Positions 41,013 to 49,822 are shown, counted from the first letter of the stretch. The stretch is 64,000 nucleotides of DNA from Amycolatopsis alba DSM 44262 (GCF_000384215.1 NZ_KB913032.1:3427665-3491664), one strand, 5' to 3'. Program-made: numbers and translations. The notes: generated from the letters alone by a model not told the origin.

Positions 41013-41818
41013 TACAGTCCAGTGTGGACAGCTGAGGCGACTTCTTCGACTTCGCCGTTCTCACCGATCTTCAGCGCACCTGTGAGCAGGCCGACGACCT
41101 GGTTCATAGTGTGCGTCTTCGGCGAGACGACCGCGACTCGTTTGCCCAGACGGTGTACGTGGATGCGGTCGGCGATATCGAACACGTGCGGCATGTTGTG
41201 GCTGATCAGCACCACCGGCAGGCCGCGTTCGCGGATCCGGTTGATCAGGTCCAGGACCTTGCCCGATTCAGCGACACCGAGTGCGGCGGTGGGCTCGTCC
41301 ATGATCACCGCCTTGGTGCCGAACGCGGCCGCCCGCGCGACCGCGACCCCCTGGCGTTGCCCGCCGGAGAGCGTCTCCACCGGCTGCGTGATGGATTTGA
41401 TGTTGATGCCGAGTTCGTCCAGGATCCGCTGCGCGTCGGCCCTCATGCTCGCGGTGTCCAGTTTCCTGAACAGTTGCCCGAAGAGGTCCTTACGCCGCTT
41501 TTCCCGGCCCAGGAACATGTTCGACGCGATGTCGAGCGCGGGCGCGACGGCGAGATCCTGGTACACCGTCTCGATCCCGTAGTGGCGAGCGTCCAAAGGG
41601 GACTTGAAGTGGACGGTCTGACCGTCCACTTTGATCTCACCGGCGTCGGGGATCACCGCTCCTGAAAGGGCTTTGATGAGACTCGACTTCCCGGCGCCGT
41701 TGTCGCCGACGACGGCCAGCACCTCGCCGGGGAACAGCTCGAAGTCGGCACCGTCGATGGCGGTGACCCGGCCGTAGCGTTTGACCAGCCCCTGAGCGGA
41801 CAACGTGGGCGTCGTCAT
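41012..41818 (-). CDS. Sugar ABC transporter ATPase (single-domain, RbsA/FrcA-like)
   Basis: A 268-residue ATPase with one nucleotide-binding domain: Walker A GDNGAGKSSLIK (about residue 35), signature LSGGQRQGVAVARA, Walker B AVIMDEPTAALG. RbsA-type proteins usually have two such domains, but FrcA-like ones have one. It starts at ATG 41818 and overlaps the permease end by 4 bases. It drives uptake with the permease and binding protein upstream. Confidence 0.94.
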   Translation of the reverse strand: MTTPTLSAQGLVKRYGRVTAIDGADFELFPGEVLAVVGDNGAGKSSLIKALSGAVIPDAGEIKVDGQTVHFKSPLDARHYGIETVYQDLAVAPALDIASNMFLGREKRRKDLFGQLFRKLDTASMRADAQRILDELGINIKSITQPVETLSGGQRQGVAVARAAAFGTKAVIMDEPTAALGVAESGKVLDLINRIRERGLPVVLISHNMPHVFDIADRIHVHRLGKRVAVVSPKTHTMNQVVGLLTGALKIGENGEVEEVASAVHTGL

Positions 41819-42804
41819 GACTGCTGCCTCCTCGCGAACCGGTCGACGCAGACCGCGCCGATGAGCAGGGCGCCGGTGGCGACGTCCTGGTAGAGCGCGT
41901 CCACCCCGAGCTGGGTCAGCCCGGACCGCAGGACCGCGACGACCAGCGCGCCCATCATCGTGCCGAGCACCGAACCGCGGCCGCCGAACAGGCTCGCGCC
42001 GCCGAGCACCACCGCGGTGATGGAGTCGAGGTTGCCGAGCTGGAAGGCGTTCGGGTCGGCGTTCGGCACGCGGCCGAGCGCCTGCCAGGCGGCGATCCCG
42101 ACGATCACGCCGGCGACGATGTACACCGAAAGGATCGTCCGGTTGACCTTGATCCCGGACAGCCGCGCGGATTCCGGCGCGTTGCCGACCGCGTAGACGT
42201 GCTTGCCCCACGGCGTCCGCGTGAGCGCGTACCAAAGTCCCAGGTACATCAGCAAAGCGAGCGTCATGCCGTAGGTGATCGGGATGCCGCCGAACAGGTA
42301 GCGACGGGTGCCGAGCCACTTCAGCAGTGAGTCGGCGACCGGGAGGGCCTGGCCGCTCGCGAACAGTTTCGCGGCCGCGGTGAGCACCGTCAGCAGGCCG
42401 AGCGTGACGATGAACGGCGGCAGTTTGATCCGGGTGACCAGCGAACCGGTGACCATGCCGATCACCACCGTCGCCACGATTCCCAGCAGCAGCGCCCAGA
42501 TCCCGGAGACACCGCCGACCACGAGTTTCGCCATGATCAGCGTGGCAAGGACCATCGCGGCCGCGTTGGCCAGGTCGATGCCCGCGGTCAGGATGATCAG
42601 CGTCTGCCCTAGGGCGAGCGTGCCGACCACCAGGGACTGTTGCACCACAAGGGAAAGGTTGTCGAGATCGAGGAAGGTGTCCGTCGAGAGCGAGAACACC
42701 ACGATCGCGACGAGCAGGGCCAGCGTCGGCCCGACCGCGGGAGCGCGCAGGAAGAACTCGCCGATCGTCGGCCGCTCGTTGCCTTTGAGGGTCGCTGTCG
42801 TCAT
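41815..42804 (-). CDS. Sugar ABC transporter permease (RbsC-like)
   Basis: A 329-residue integral membrane subunit with eight to ten helices (BPD_transp_2). Marks: LVVQQSLVVGTLALGQTLII, AGIDLANAAAMVLATLI, VYAVGNAPESARLSGIKVNR and SITAVVLGGASLFGGRGSVL. ATG 42804 overlaps the binding-protein stop (ATGA), so translation is coupled. Forms the channel with the ATPase at 41012. Similar permeases transport ribose, fructose, xylose or galactofuranose. Confidence 0.93.
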   Translation of the reverse strand: MTTATLKGNERPTIGEFFLRAPAVGPTLALLVAIVVFSLSTDTFLDLDNLSLVVQQSLVVGTLALGQTLIILTAGIDLANAAAMVLATLIMAKLVVGGVSGIWALLLGIVATVVIGMVTGSLVTRIKLPPFIVTLGLLTVLTAAAKLFASGQALPVADSLLKWLGTRRYLFGGIPITYGMTLALLMYLGLWYALTRTPWGKHVYAVGNAPESARLSGIKVNRTILSVYIVAGVIVGIAAWQALGRVPNADPNAFQLGNLDSITAVVLGGASLFGGRGSVLGTMMGALVVAVLRSGLTQLGVDALYQDVATGALLIGAVCVDRFARRQQS

Positions 42805-43820
42805 CACTTCGTCCCCCAGCAGTTCTCGAGGCCCCACTTGGTGTCCTGGCTCTCCACACCGGGGATCGGCTTGTCCGTGATCACCGCGGATCCGGTGTTG
42901 ACGAACCCGCTCGGCTTCTTCCCCGTCTTCGCGTATTCGACGGCGGCGAGGACGCCCTGCTCGGCCATCTTCTTCGGGAACTGCATGACCGTGGCGGCGT
43001 ACTGGCCGTCGCGCACGTTCTTGACGCCTTCGCAGCCGCCGTCGATCGAGCCCATCACCAGCTGGTTCACCAGGCCGCGGGCCTGGAGCGCGGCGTAGGT
43101 GCCGCGGCCCATCGGCTCGTTCATCGTGTAGACGGCGTTGATGTCGGTGGTGCGCTGCAACAGGTTCTCCACGCCCTGCTGAGCCAGGCTCTGGTCGCCG
43201 TTCGCGGGTGTCTTGCCCTTGATCTCCGGCGAGGCGTCAGTCAAGCCGATGCCCTTGAGGAATCCGGTGTGCCGCTGGGTGTCCACTGTGGACCCGGCGG
43301 TGCCGTCCACCATGAACAGCTTCGGCGCCTTGCCCGCCAGAACGGCCTTCACGTACGCGCCTTGCTGACGTCCGGCTTCGAAGTTGTCCGTGGCGAAGGT
43401 GGCGTCGACGGCGGTGTCCGGTTCGGTCGCCGTGTCGAGCGCGATGACCAGCACCCCGGCCTTGCGGGCGCGGTCGATGGCGTCGAGGACACCGGTCGAG
43501 GAACTCGGCGTGATCAGGATGGTGTTCGCACCCTGCTGCATGAGGTTCTCGATGGCCCGGACCTGGCCGTCGTTGTCACCGTCGAACTGGCCGGCGAGCG
43601 CGCTGAAGTCCGCGCCGTTGGCTTCGGCGGCGGCCTTGGCGGCCGCTCTCAGTTCGACGAAGTAGGGATTGGTGTCGGTCTTGGTGACCAGGCCGACCTT
43701 GGCCTTGCCGCCGCCACCGGCGTTGGACCCGCCACCCCAGTGGCGTTCGACGGTGCACCCGGCCGAGGTCACCGCCAGTGCGGCGGCCAGGGCGAGCGCG
43801 GCGAGACTGCGCTGTCTCAT
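42804..43820 (-). CDS. Sugar-binding lipoprotein of the ABC transporter
   Basis: A 338-residue periplasmic-binding-protein type 1 with a lipoprotein signal: hydrophobic run LAALALAAALAVTSAGC, with the lipidated Cys at residue 22. The mature part contains VGLVTKTDTNPYFVELRAAA, NTILITPSSSTGVLDAIDRA, YTMNEPMGRGTYAALQARG and GSIDGGCEGVKNVRDGQYAA. This is the RbsB/FrcB type, for ribose-, fructose- or similar sugars. ATG 43820. It is the first gene of the six-gene operon, divergent from the LacI gene, with the 24-bp palindrome in between. Confidence 0.94.
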   Translation of the reverse strand: MRQRSLAALALAAALAVTSAGCTVERHWGGGSNAGGGGKAKVGLVTKTDTNPYFVELRAAAKAAAEANGADFSALAGQFDGDNDGQVRAIENLMQQGANTILITPSSSTGVLDAIDRARKAGVLVIALDTATEPDTAVDATFATDNFEAGRQQGAYVKAVLAGKAPKLFMVDGTAGSTVDTQRHTGFLKGIGLTDASPEIKGKTPANGDQSLAQQGVENLLQRTTDINAVYTMNEPMGRGTYAALQARGLVNQLVMGSIDGGCEGVKNVRDGQYAATVMQFPKKMAEQGVLAAVEYAKTGKKPSGFVNTGSAVITDKPIPGVESQDTKWGLENCWGTK

Positions 43821-43885
43821 GGGGGATGCCCTCCGATCAAGGCTGTCCGTGATGGACCGGAAGGTAGACAGGGTTATGCTCACTC

Positions 43886-43909
43886 GCAAGCGTTTGCGCA
43901 AACGCTTGC
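43886..43909. promoter_or_regulatory. LacI-family operator (24-bp perfect palindrome)
   Basis: The site consists of GCAAGCGTTTGC followed by its exact reverse complement GCAAACGCTTGC. The core AAGCGTTTGCGCAAACGCTT is typical of LacI/GalR-type sites. It lies in the 114-bp gap between the sugar operon and the divergent LacI gene, so it can control both. Confidence 0.88.
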
Positions 43910-43934
43910 CAGCTGCCTGCACCGAGGAACGTTG

Positions 43935-44969
43935 ATGCCGCCGTCTCGCTCGTCCCGCCCCACCCAACGCGACATCGCCGAGCTGGCGGGAGTCTCGATC
44001 ACCACGGTCTCACACGTGGTCAACGGGACGAGGGCGGTGGCCGAGGACACCAAACTGGCGGTCCTCCGGGCGATCGAACAGACCGGCTACACCGGCGACG
44101 CCATCGCCCGTTCGCTGGTCACCGGCGGGACGCGGTCGATCGGCGTCGCGATCTCCCTGATCGCGAACCCGTACTTCGCCGTGCTGATCCAGGCGATCGA
44201 ACGCGAAGCCGCGCTGGCCGGGTACACGGTCTTGCTGGCGGACACGCACGACGCCGTCGACACCGAACGTGAGACCGTGCGGACGCTGCGTTCCCGCCGG
44301 GTCGACGGACTGCTGATCACGCCGTCGCCGGGCGACGGTTCGGTGATCGGGGAGCTCATCTCGCTCGACGTCCCGACCGTGCTCATCGACAGGCTCTCCA
44401 CGCGCACCGACGTCGACCAGGTCGGCGCGGAGAACATCCAGTCGACGTCCGCGCTGACGGCGCATCTGGCGTCGCTCGGGCATCAGCGGATCGGCATGAT
44501 CAGCGGGACCGCCGGACTGAGCACCAGCGAAGAGCGGATCCTCGGCTACCGGCTCGGCCTCGGCCGCTCGGGTCTGACCTGGTCAGAGGACCTGGTCGCG
44601 TGCGGGCAGTCCTCACAGGCAGGCGGGGCCCTCGCACTCAGCACGCTGCTCGCGCTGCCGTCACCGCCGACGGCGCTGGTGGTCGCCAACGACACCATGA
44701 TGGTCGGTGTCCTGCACGAACTGCGGAAACGCGGCCTGCGCGCCGGGATCGACCTGCCGGTGGTGGTCTACGACGACGTCGAATGGGCCGATCTCGTGGA
44801 TCCTCCGCTGACCACGATGGCGCAGCCGATCGAGGAGATCGGTACACAGGCGGTGCGTCTGCTGCTCGCCCGGATCAACGATCCCGCCCGCAAGGCCCAG
44901 ACGATGCGGATTCCGCCTACTCTCCGGCATCGGGCGTCCTGCGGATGCGCTCTCGTTCACTCACATTGA
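43935..44969 (+). CDS. LacI-family transcriptional regulator of the sugar operon
   Basis: A 344-residue regulator. HTH at residues 10-33 (TQRDIAELAGVSITTVSHVV, then NGTRAVAED), hinge, and a periplasmic-binding-like sensor domain (GVAISLIANPYFAVLIQAIE; SPPTALVVANDTMMVGVLH; PLTTMAQPIEEIGTQAVRLL). ATG 43935 is fixed by the family start; the frame is open far upstream but those codons overlap the operon promoter. It probably represses the transporter operon by binding 43886-43909. A shortened paralogue follows at 45058. Confidence 0.95.
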   Translation: MPPSRSSRPTQRDIAELAGVSITTVSHVVNGTRAVAEDTKLAVLRAIEQTGYTGDAIARSLVTGGTRSIGVAISLIANPYFAVLIQAIEREAALAGYTVLLADTHDAVDTERETVRTLRSRRVDGLLITPSPGDGSVIGELISLDVPTVLIDRLSTRTDVDQVGAENIQSTSALTAHLASLGHQRIGMISGTAGLSTSEERILGYRLGLGRSGLTWSEDLVACGQSSQAGGALALSTLLALPSPPTALVVANDTMMVGVLHELRKRGLRAGIDLPVVVYDDVEWADLVDPPLTTMAQPIEEIGTQAVRLLLARINDPARKAQTMRIPPTLRHRASCGCALVHSH

Positions 44970-45057
44970 TGATTGTTGGGAGACTTTCCGGTCTCGCCGC
45001 CGGGCGACGCTCCGTCAGCCGTTACCTTCATTCAAGCTCGGATGAAGGCGTGGAGCG

Positions 45058-45927
45058 ATGACCGCATTGTCCCCGGCGTTACCCCTGTGGGAGGACACCC
45101 CTGTCACCCACCGGTTCGGGGTGGCCATGGCGATGCACGCGAACCCGTATTCGGGTGAGCTCATCCGCGCCATCCGCCGGGCCGCGCGCCGTCACGGCTG
45201 CGAAATCACCCTCGCCGACACCGGCGACAGCGTCTCCGAAGAAGCCGCGGTCATCCGCGCGCTGCGGGCGGACCGCGTCGACGGTGTCCTGCTCGTCCCG
45301 GCGGCCGGCGACGAAGCGGTGATCAACGGGCTGGTCCGGATGGGCGTGCCGACCGTGCTCGTCGACCGGATGGCCGGACGCAACGACGTCGACCAGGTCG
45401 GCTCCGAGAACATCCAGGCCGTGTGCGCTCTCGTGCGGCACCTCGCCGGGCTGCGGCACCGCAAGATCGGCTTCATCTCGGGCGAAGAGGACATGGCGAC
45501 CTACGAGGAACGGGCGCTGGGATATCGGCTCGGCCTCGGCCGCTCCGGTATCCGGTGGACGTCGCAGCTGGTCGCGTGCGGTCAGTCGACCCCCGGCGGG
45601 GCGGCCGCCGCGACCGCGAAACTGCTCGACAGCTGGCCGTCGCCGACAGCGCTCGTGGTGGCGAGCGAGGCGATGATGATCGGCGTCCAGTACGAGGCGC
45701 ACCGGCTCGGCATCCGGATCGGACGTGATCTCGCGATCGTCGGCTACGGCGACATGGAGTGGGCCGGACAGGTGACCCCGGCGGTGACCACGATGGCGCA
45801 GCCGATCGAGGAGATCGGGCGCAAGGCCGTCGAACTCCTGCTGGCCCGGATCACCGACCCTGAGCGACGACCCGAATCCGTACGGCTCGCACCGCGCTTC
45901 ATACACCGTCGGTCGTGCGGCTGCTGA
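45058..45927 (+). CDS. LacI paralogue lacking the DNA-binding domain
   Basis: A 289-residue protein that aligns with the sensor domain of the preceding LacI gene: FGVAMAMHANPYSGELIRAI, VDGVLLVPAAGDEAVINGLV, VDQVGSENIQAVCALVRHL, RALGYRLGLGRSGIRWTSQL, AVTTMAQPIEEIGRKAVELL. There is no helix-turn-helix. The ATG at 45058 is followed by only 15 residues before the sensor domain, and the 88-bp gap upstream is too small to hide one. It could modulate the full-length LacI as a heterodimer or act as a soluble sugar binder; both are inference. It probably arose by tandem duplication with loss of the HTH. Confidence 0.9.
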   Translation: MTALSPALPLWEDTPVTHRFGVAMAMHANPYSGELIRAIRRAARRHGCEITLADTGDSVSEEAAVIRALRADRVDGVLLVPAAGDEAVINGLVRMGVPTVLVDRMAGRNDVDQVGSENIQAVCALVRHLAGLRHRKIGFISGEEDMATYEERALGYRLGLGRSGIRWTSQLVACGQSTPGGAAAATAKLLDSWPSPTALVVASEAMMIGVQYEAHRLGIRIGRDLAIVGYGDMEWAGQVTPAVTTMAQPIEEIGRKAVELLLARITDPERRPESVRLAPRFIHRRSCGC

Positions 45928-45974
45928 GTCACAACCCGCTGGTCAGAACGCCGCCGCCGGGTGAAGATGGCGGA

Positions 45975-46508
45975 ATGACCGACCTGTGGACCGTGCACAC
46001 CGCCGACCTCGAAGCAGGCGTGCTCACCGCGGCACGCGCTCTGCTGGACGACGCTTTCGACGGCGATTTCAGCGACGATGACTGGGAGAACGCCCTCGGC
46101 GGCATGCACACGCTGGTGTGGGAGAGCGGCGAGCTGATCGGGCACGCTTCACTGGTCCAGCGACGGCTCGTGCACAACGGGCGGGCCCTCCGGACGGGTT
46201 ATGTCGAGGCTGTCGCCGTCCGGTCGGATCACCGGCGGCGCGGGCACGGCGCCGCGATGATGGACGCGCTGGAGCGGGTCCTGAGGAAGGCGTACGACCT
46301 CGGGGCGCTCTCGGCGTCCGAAGAGGCTCTGGAGTTCTACGCGTCGCGCGGCTGGCTGCTGTGGCGTGGCACTTCGTCGGTCATGACGCCTTCGGGCGTG
46401 GAGGCGACGAAGGAGGACGACGGGTCGATCCATGTCCTGCCGGTGGGGGTCACCCTGGATCTGGACGGGGAGATCACCTGCGACTGGCGATCCGGCGACG
46501 TCTGGTGA
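45975..46508 (+). CDS. aac(2')-I: Aminoglycoside 2'-N-acetyltransferase, AAC(2')-I type
   Basis: A 177-residue GNAT acetyltransferase close to mycobacterial AAC(2')-Ic by eye: ALGGMHTLVWESGELIGHAS, LVQRRLVHNGRALRTGYVEA (core), VRSDHRRRGHGAAMMDALE (acetyl-CoA P-loop), YASRGWLLWRGTSSVM and the C-terminal CDWRSGDVW. These enzymes acetylate the 2'-amino group of aminoglycosides such as gentamicin. In mycobacteria such genes are chromosomal and often intrinsic. ATG 45975 is chosen; the frame opens at 45915 within the previous gene. It may have a housekeeping role. Confidence 0.93.
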   Translation: MTDLWTVHTADLEAGVLTAARALLDDAFDGDFSDDDWENALGGMHTLVWESGELIGHASLVQRRLVHNGRALRTGYVEAVAVRSDHRRRGHGAAMMDALERVLRKAYDLGALSASEEALEFYASRGWLLWRGTSSVMTPSGVEATKEDDGSIHVLPVGVTLDLDGEITCDWRSGDVW

Positions 46509-46540
46509 CCCGCATTCAGTAAGTGAGTCCCGCCTTCAAG

Positions 46541-46580
46541 CACGCGAGATCCGTGTCTGATCACGCGAGTTCCGCCTTCG
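46541..46580. repeat. Short 21-nt periodic element
   Basis: CACGCGAG occurs at 46541 and again at 46562, 21 bases apart, in the 82-bp gap between the convergent acetyltransferase and GH76 genes. Same unit type as the arrays at 15073, 29891 and 37996 (CACGCGAGATCCGTGTCTGA). Confidence 0.6.
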
Positions 46581-46590
46581 GCCTGGCCAC

Positions 46591-47613
46591 CTAGTTGCGT
46601 TGGGGGTGGTCGAGGGTGGCGGCGGCTTCGAGGAGCATCCACGCGCTCACCTGAACCGAAAGGTCGCGTTCGGGAGCGTCGGGGGCGAGAGGCAGCGAAG
46701 GCGCCGGAGTCGCCCAGTCGGCACTGAAGAGCGGCCCGTGCGGCGTCTCGGCGGCCCCCGTCCAGCACGCTTCGGCCGAATGCAGGACCAGGTCGCGCGC
46801 CACCCCGCTCGGCAGCAGCGGCGCCGCGAGGGCCAGGTACCGCGCCAGGATCCCGGCGAACAGACCGCCGTCGCCGCCACCCTGCCCCCGGATCACGCCG
46901 TTCGGCGCGACATGCTCCGCGACCGCGTGGATCACGTGCTCCACCCTGTCCATTTCGGACAGTTCGAGGCAGGCGCCGAGATAAACCCCTTGGCAGTACG
47001 TGAAAATATGCTTGACCAGCTCGCCGGACCCGACGCGCAGGCCGTCCCACACCAGCCAGGACTCCGGGTCGACGAGCCGCTCGGTCATCCACTGCGTCAG
47101 GCCCGCGGCATGCTCCGCGGCCCCTTCGCGCGCGTGGAAAATCGCCGCCGGGCCGTTCGCGGGCGCGTTCTTGAAGTCGTCGCCGACACGCCACCAGATC
47201 CCGCCGCCCGCGTCGTCGGTCCAGCCTTCGCGCAGCCGCGAACTGATCGCTTCCAGCCCGCCGCGGACGTCCAGCCCGAGGTGCCCCACCCGCTGCAGCG
47301 CGAGGCCGAGCCAGGCGATGTCGTCGTAGTAGTCGTTGATCCACTTGCCGAAGTTGCGCAGCCGCAGAGTCGCCACGAACCGGTCGATCAGCTTCAGTCG
47401 TTCCGGTGAGGGATCCCGCAGCTGCGCGTCGACGAGGGTGTCCAGCAGATGCGCCTGCCACCAGTAGTTCCAATGCCAGTGGACGCGCTGACTCGCCGAG
47501 GGCGGCCAGCCGCTGCGGCCGAGCACGGTCCCCGGCAGCCCCCACACGCCGCGCAGATGCCGGTCCCGGACCGCGCGTTCGGCGGCCGCGGCCCGGTCGG
47601 CGAGTGCGGTCAT
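46591..47613 (-). CDS. Glycoside hydrolase family 76 protein
   Basis: A 340-residue (alpha/alpha)6-barrel protein. The GH76 catalytic Asp pair is seen in KWINDYYDDIAWLGLALQRV (about residues 110-129), with RVHWHWNYWWQAHLLDTLVD near the start and the KHIFTYCQGVYLGACLEL block. GH76 includes alpha-1,6-mannanases. An N-terminal signal peptide is not evident, so it may act on intracellular or wall-precursor mannan. ATG 47613. Backbone gene, equivalent in order to M. tuberculosis Rv0365c (from memory). Divergent from the molybdoenzyme gene at 47687. Confidence 0.88.
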   Translation of the reverse strand: MTALADRAAAAERAVRDRHLRGVWGLPGTVLGRSGWPPSASQRVHWHWNYWWQAHLLDTLVDAQLRDPSPERLKLIDRFVATLRLRNFGKWINDYYDDIAWLGLALQRVGHLGLDVRGGLEAISSRLREGWTDDAGGGIWWRVGDDFKNAPANGPAAIFHAREGAAEHAAGLTQWMTERLVDPESWLVWDGLRVGSGELVKHIFTYCQGVYLGACLELSEMDRVEHVIHAVAEHVAPNGVIRGQGGGDGGLFAGILARYLALAAPLLPSGVARDLVLHSAEACWTGAAETPHGPLFSADWATPAPSLPLAPDAPERDLSVQVSAWMLLEAAATLDHPQRN

Positions 47614-47686
47614 CGCGCCATCATCCCTTGCCTGCTGACATACCGCTCAGTATGTTGAGACGATCCCCGATCCCGCGAGGTGCTTC

Positions 47687-49822
47687 ATGACCACGGCGCA
47701 CGTGACCTGCCCGCTCTGCGAAGCCACCTGCGGACTGGAGGTGACGATCGACGAGAAGAGTCTGGTCACCCGAGTACAGGGCGACCGCGAAGACGTCTTC
47801 TCGCAGGGGTACATCTGCCCGAAGGGCGCTTCGCTCGGCGCGCTGCACCATGACCCGGACAGGCTCACCGCGCCGCTGGTCAAACGCGACGGCGAGTTCG
47901 TCGAGGTCACCTGGGACGAGGCCTTCGCCGAGATCGACCGGCGCCTGCGGACCGTCATCGACGAGTACGGCAAGGACGCCGTCGGCGTCTACTCCGGCAA
48001 TCCGACGGTGCACAACGCGGCACTGATCCTCTACAGCCGCGTGTTCTTCAAAGCCTTGGGCACCAAGAACTTCTACACCGCGACGACCGTCGACCAGATG
48101 CCGAAGCACTTCTCCTCCGGCTACCTCTTCGGCGACCCGCAGACCGTTCCGGTCGCCGACCTCGACCGCACCGGGCACCTGCTGATCCTGGGCGCGAACC
48201 CGGTGGTGTCCAACGGAAGCCTGATGACCGCGGCCGACACCCGCGGCAGGCTGCGCGGAATCCAGAAGCGGGGCGGCAAGATCGTCGTCCTCGATCCGCG
48301 CCGCACCCGGACCGCGCAGCTCGCCGACGAGCACCACGCGATCCGGCCCGGTACCGACGCGTTGTTCCTGTTCGCGCTGGTCAACGTCCTGTTCGCGGAG
48401 AACCGGGTCCGCCCCGGCGAGCACGTCAACGGTGTCGACGAGGTCCGCGCGCTGGCGGAGCCGTTCACCCCGGAGGCGGTCGCGCCCGCGACCGGGATCG
48501 ACGCCGCCGAGATCCGCCGTATCGCGCTCGAACTCGCGGACGCCGAACAGGCCGCGGTCTACGGCCGGATGGGAACCACGACGCAGTCGTACGGGACCAT
48601 CGCGAGCTGGCTGGTCGACGTCGTCAACACGCTCACCGGCAACCTCGATCGCGAGGGCGGCGTGATGTTCCCGCTGCCCGCTCTCTGGCGGCCGAGGCGG
48701 TCTTCGCCGTTCACCAGCGGCCGCTGGACGAGCCGGGTGCGCGGGTATCCCGAGGTGCTCGGCGAGCTGCCGGTCGCCACGCTCGCGGACGAGATCGAGA
48801 CGCCCGGCGAAGGCCAGGTCCGGGCGCTGGTGACCATCAGCGGCAACCCGGCGCTGAGCACGCCCAACTCCGCGCGGCTCACGGAAGCGTTGCGGCAGCT
48901 GGACTTCATGGTCTCCCTCGACGTGTACCTCAACGAGACCACCCGGCACGCCGACGTCATCCTGCCCGGACCGTCACCGCTGGAGCGGCCGCATTACGAC
49001 GTCGCGTTGTACGCGCTCGCCGTGCGCAACGTCGCGAACTGGACGCCGCAGACGCTCGAGACGGACCTGCCTCAGGAGTGGGTCACCCTGCTGCGGCTGG
49101 CCGGGATCGCCGCAGGCCAGGGCCCGGACGTCGACGTCGCCGCCTTCGACACGATGGTCGCGGGCGAGACGGCGCGGCGCACCGGCGTCGACCTGTCGCT
49201 CGCCGAAGGCCGCACGGGACCGGCGCGGATGATCGACCTGATGCTGCGCGGCGGACCGTACGGGCTGAAACTGGCCGACCTCGAAGCCGCCCCGCACGGC
49301 ATCGACCTCGGCGCGCTGAAGCCACGACTGCCGGAGGTGCTCACCACCGCGAGCGGCAAGGTCGAACTGGCCCCGGACGCGATCACGAAGGACGTCCCCC
49401 GGCTGCGCGCGGAACTGGACAAGGCGCCCGACGGCGGCCTGCTGCTGATCGGGCGACGGCATCTGAGCTCGAACAACTCGTGGATGCACAACCTGACGCC
49501 GCTGGTGCGCGGCGGGAACCGGTGCACCGTCCAGGTCCACCCGGACGACGCGTCCCGGCTCGGGCTGACCGACGGCGGGCTCGCGGCGGTGACGTCGCGG
49601 GCCGGGAAGCTGGAAGCCCCGGTGGAGGTCACGGCCGACGTCCGGCCCGGCGTGGTGAGCATGCCGCACGGCTGGGGGCACGACCTCGACGGCACCCGCA
49701 CGAAGGTCGCCACGGCGCATGCCGGGGTCAACTCGAACCTGGTCGCCGACGAGACGCTGCTCGACGTCCCGTCCGGGAACGCCGTGCTGAACGGGATCCC
49801 GGTCGAGGTCGCCCCGGTGTAG
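47687..49822 (+). CDS. Molybdopterin-dependent oxidoreductase (formate dehydrogenase/BisC-like)
   Basis: A 711-residue molybdopterin protein. The N-terminal 4Fe-4S motif is C-x2-C-x3-C (CPLCEATCGLE, residues 8-15) with a later Cys in YICPKGAS. Three molybdopterin-binding blocks follow (LLILGANPVVSNGSLMTAAD; VYGRMGTTTQSYGTIASW; the C-terminal LSSNNSWMHNLTPLVRGGNR). The position that carries Sec, Cys or Ser in relatives falls in TATTVDQMPKHFSSG. I see no in-frame TGA, and the Mo ligand is not certain. No partner electron-transfer gene is adjacent. ATG 47687 follows GAGGTGCTTC. Substrate unknown; formate, N-oxide or other is possible. Confidence 0.85.
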   Translation: MTTAHVTCPLCEATCGLEVTIDEKSLVTRVQGDREDVFSQGYICPKGASLGALHHDPDRLTAPLVKRDGEFVEVTWDEAFAEIDRRLRTVIDEYGKDAVGVYSGNPTVHNAALILYSRVFFKALGTKNFYTATTVDQMPKHFSSGYLFGDPQTVPVADLDRTGHLLILGANPVVSNGSLMTAADTRGRLRGIQKRGGKIVVLDPRRTRTAQLADEHHAIRPGTDALFLFALVNVLFAENRVRPGEHVNGVDEVRALAEPFTPEAVAPATGIDAAEIRRIALELADAEQAAVYGRMGTTTQSYGTIASWLVDVVNTLTGNLDREGGVMFPLPALWRPRRSSPFTSGRWTSRVRGYPEVLGELPVATLADEIETPGEGQVRALVTISGNPALSTPNSARLTEALRQLDFMVSLDVYLNETTRHADVILPGPSPLERPHYDVALYALAVRNVANWTPQTLETDLPQEWVTLLRLAGIAAGQGPDVDVAAFDTMVAGETARRTGVDLSLAEGRTGPARMIDLMLRGGPYGLKLADLEAAPHGIDLGALKPRLPEVLTTASGKVELAPDAITKDVPRLRAELDKAPDGGLLLIGRRHLSSNNSWMHNLTPLVRGGNRCTVQVHPDDASRLGLTDGGLAAVTSRAGKLEAPVEVTADVRPGVVSMPHGWGHDLDGTRTKVATAHAGVNSNLVADETLLDVPSGNAVLNGIPVEVAPV

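Noticed and set aside
45058..45927. LacI gene with a frameshifted HTH
   Set aside because: The upstream gap of 88 bp is too short for an HTH in any frame, so it was lost rather than shifted.
48040..48130. Selenocysteine codon in the molybdoenzyme
   Set aside because: The segment around the expected ligand has no in-frame TGA and no hairpin of SECIS type was recognised.
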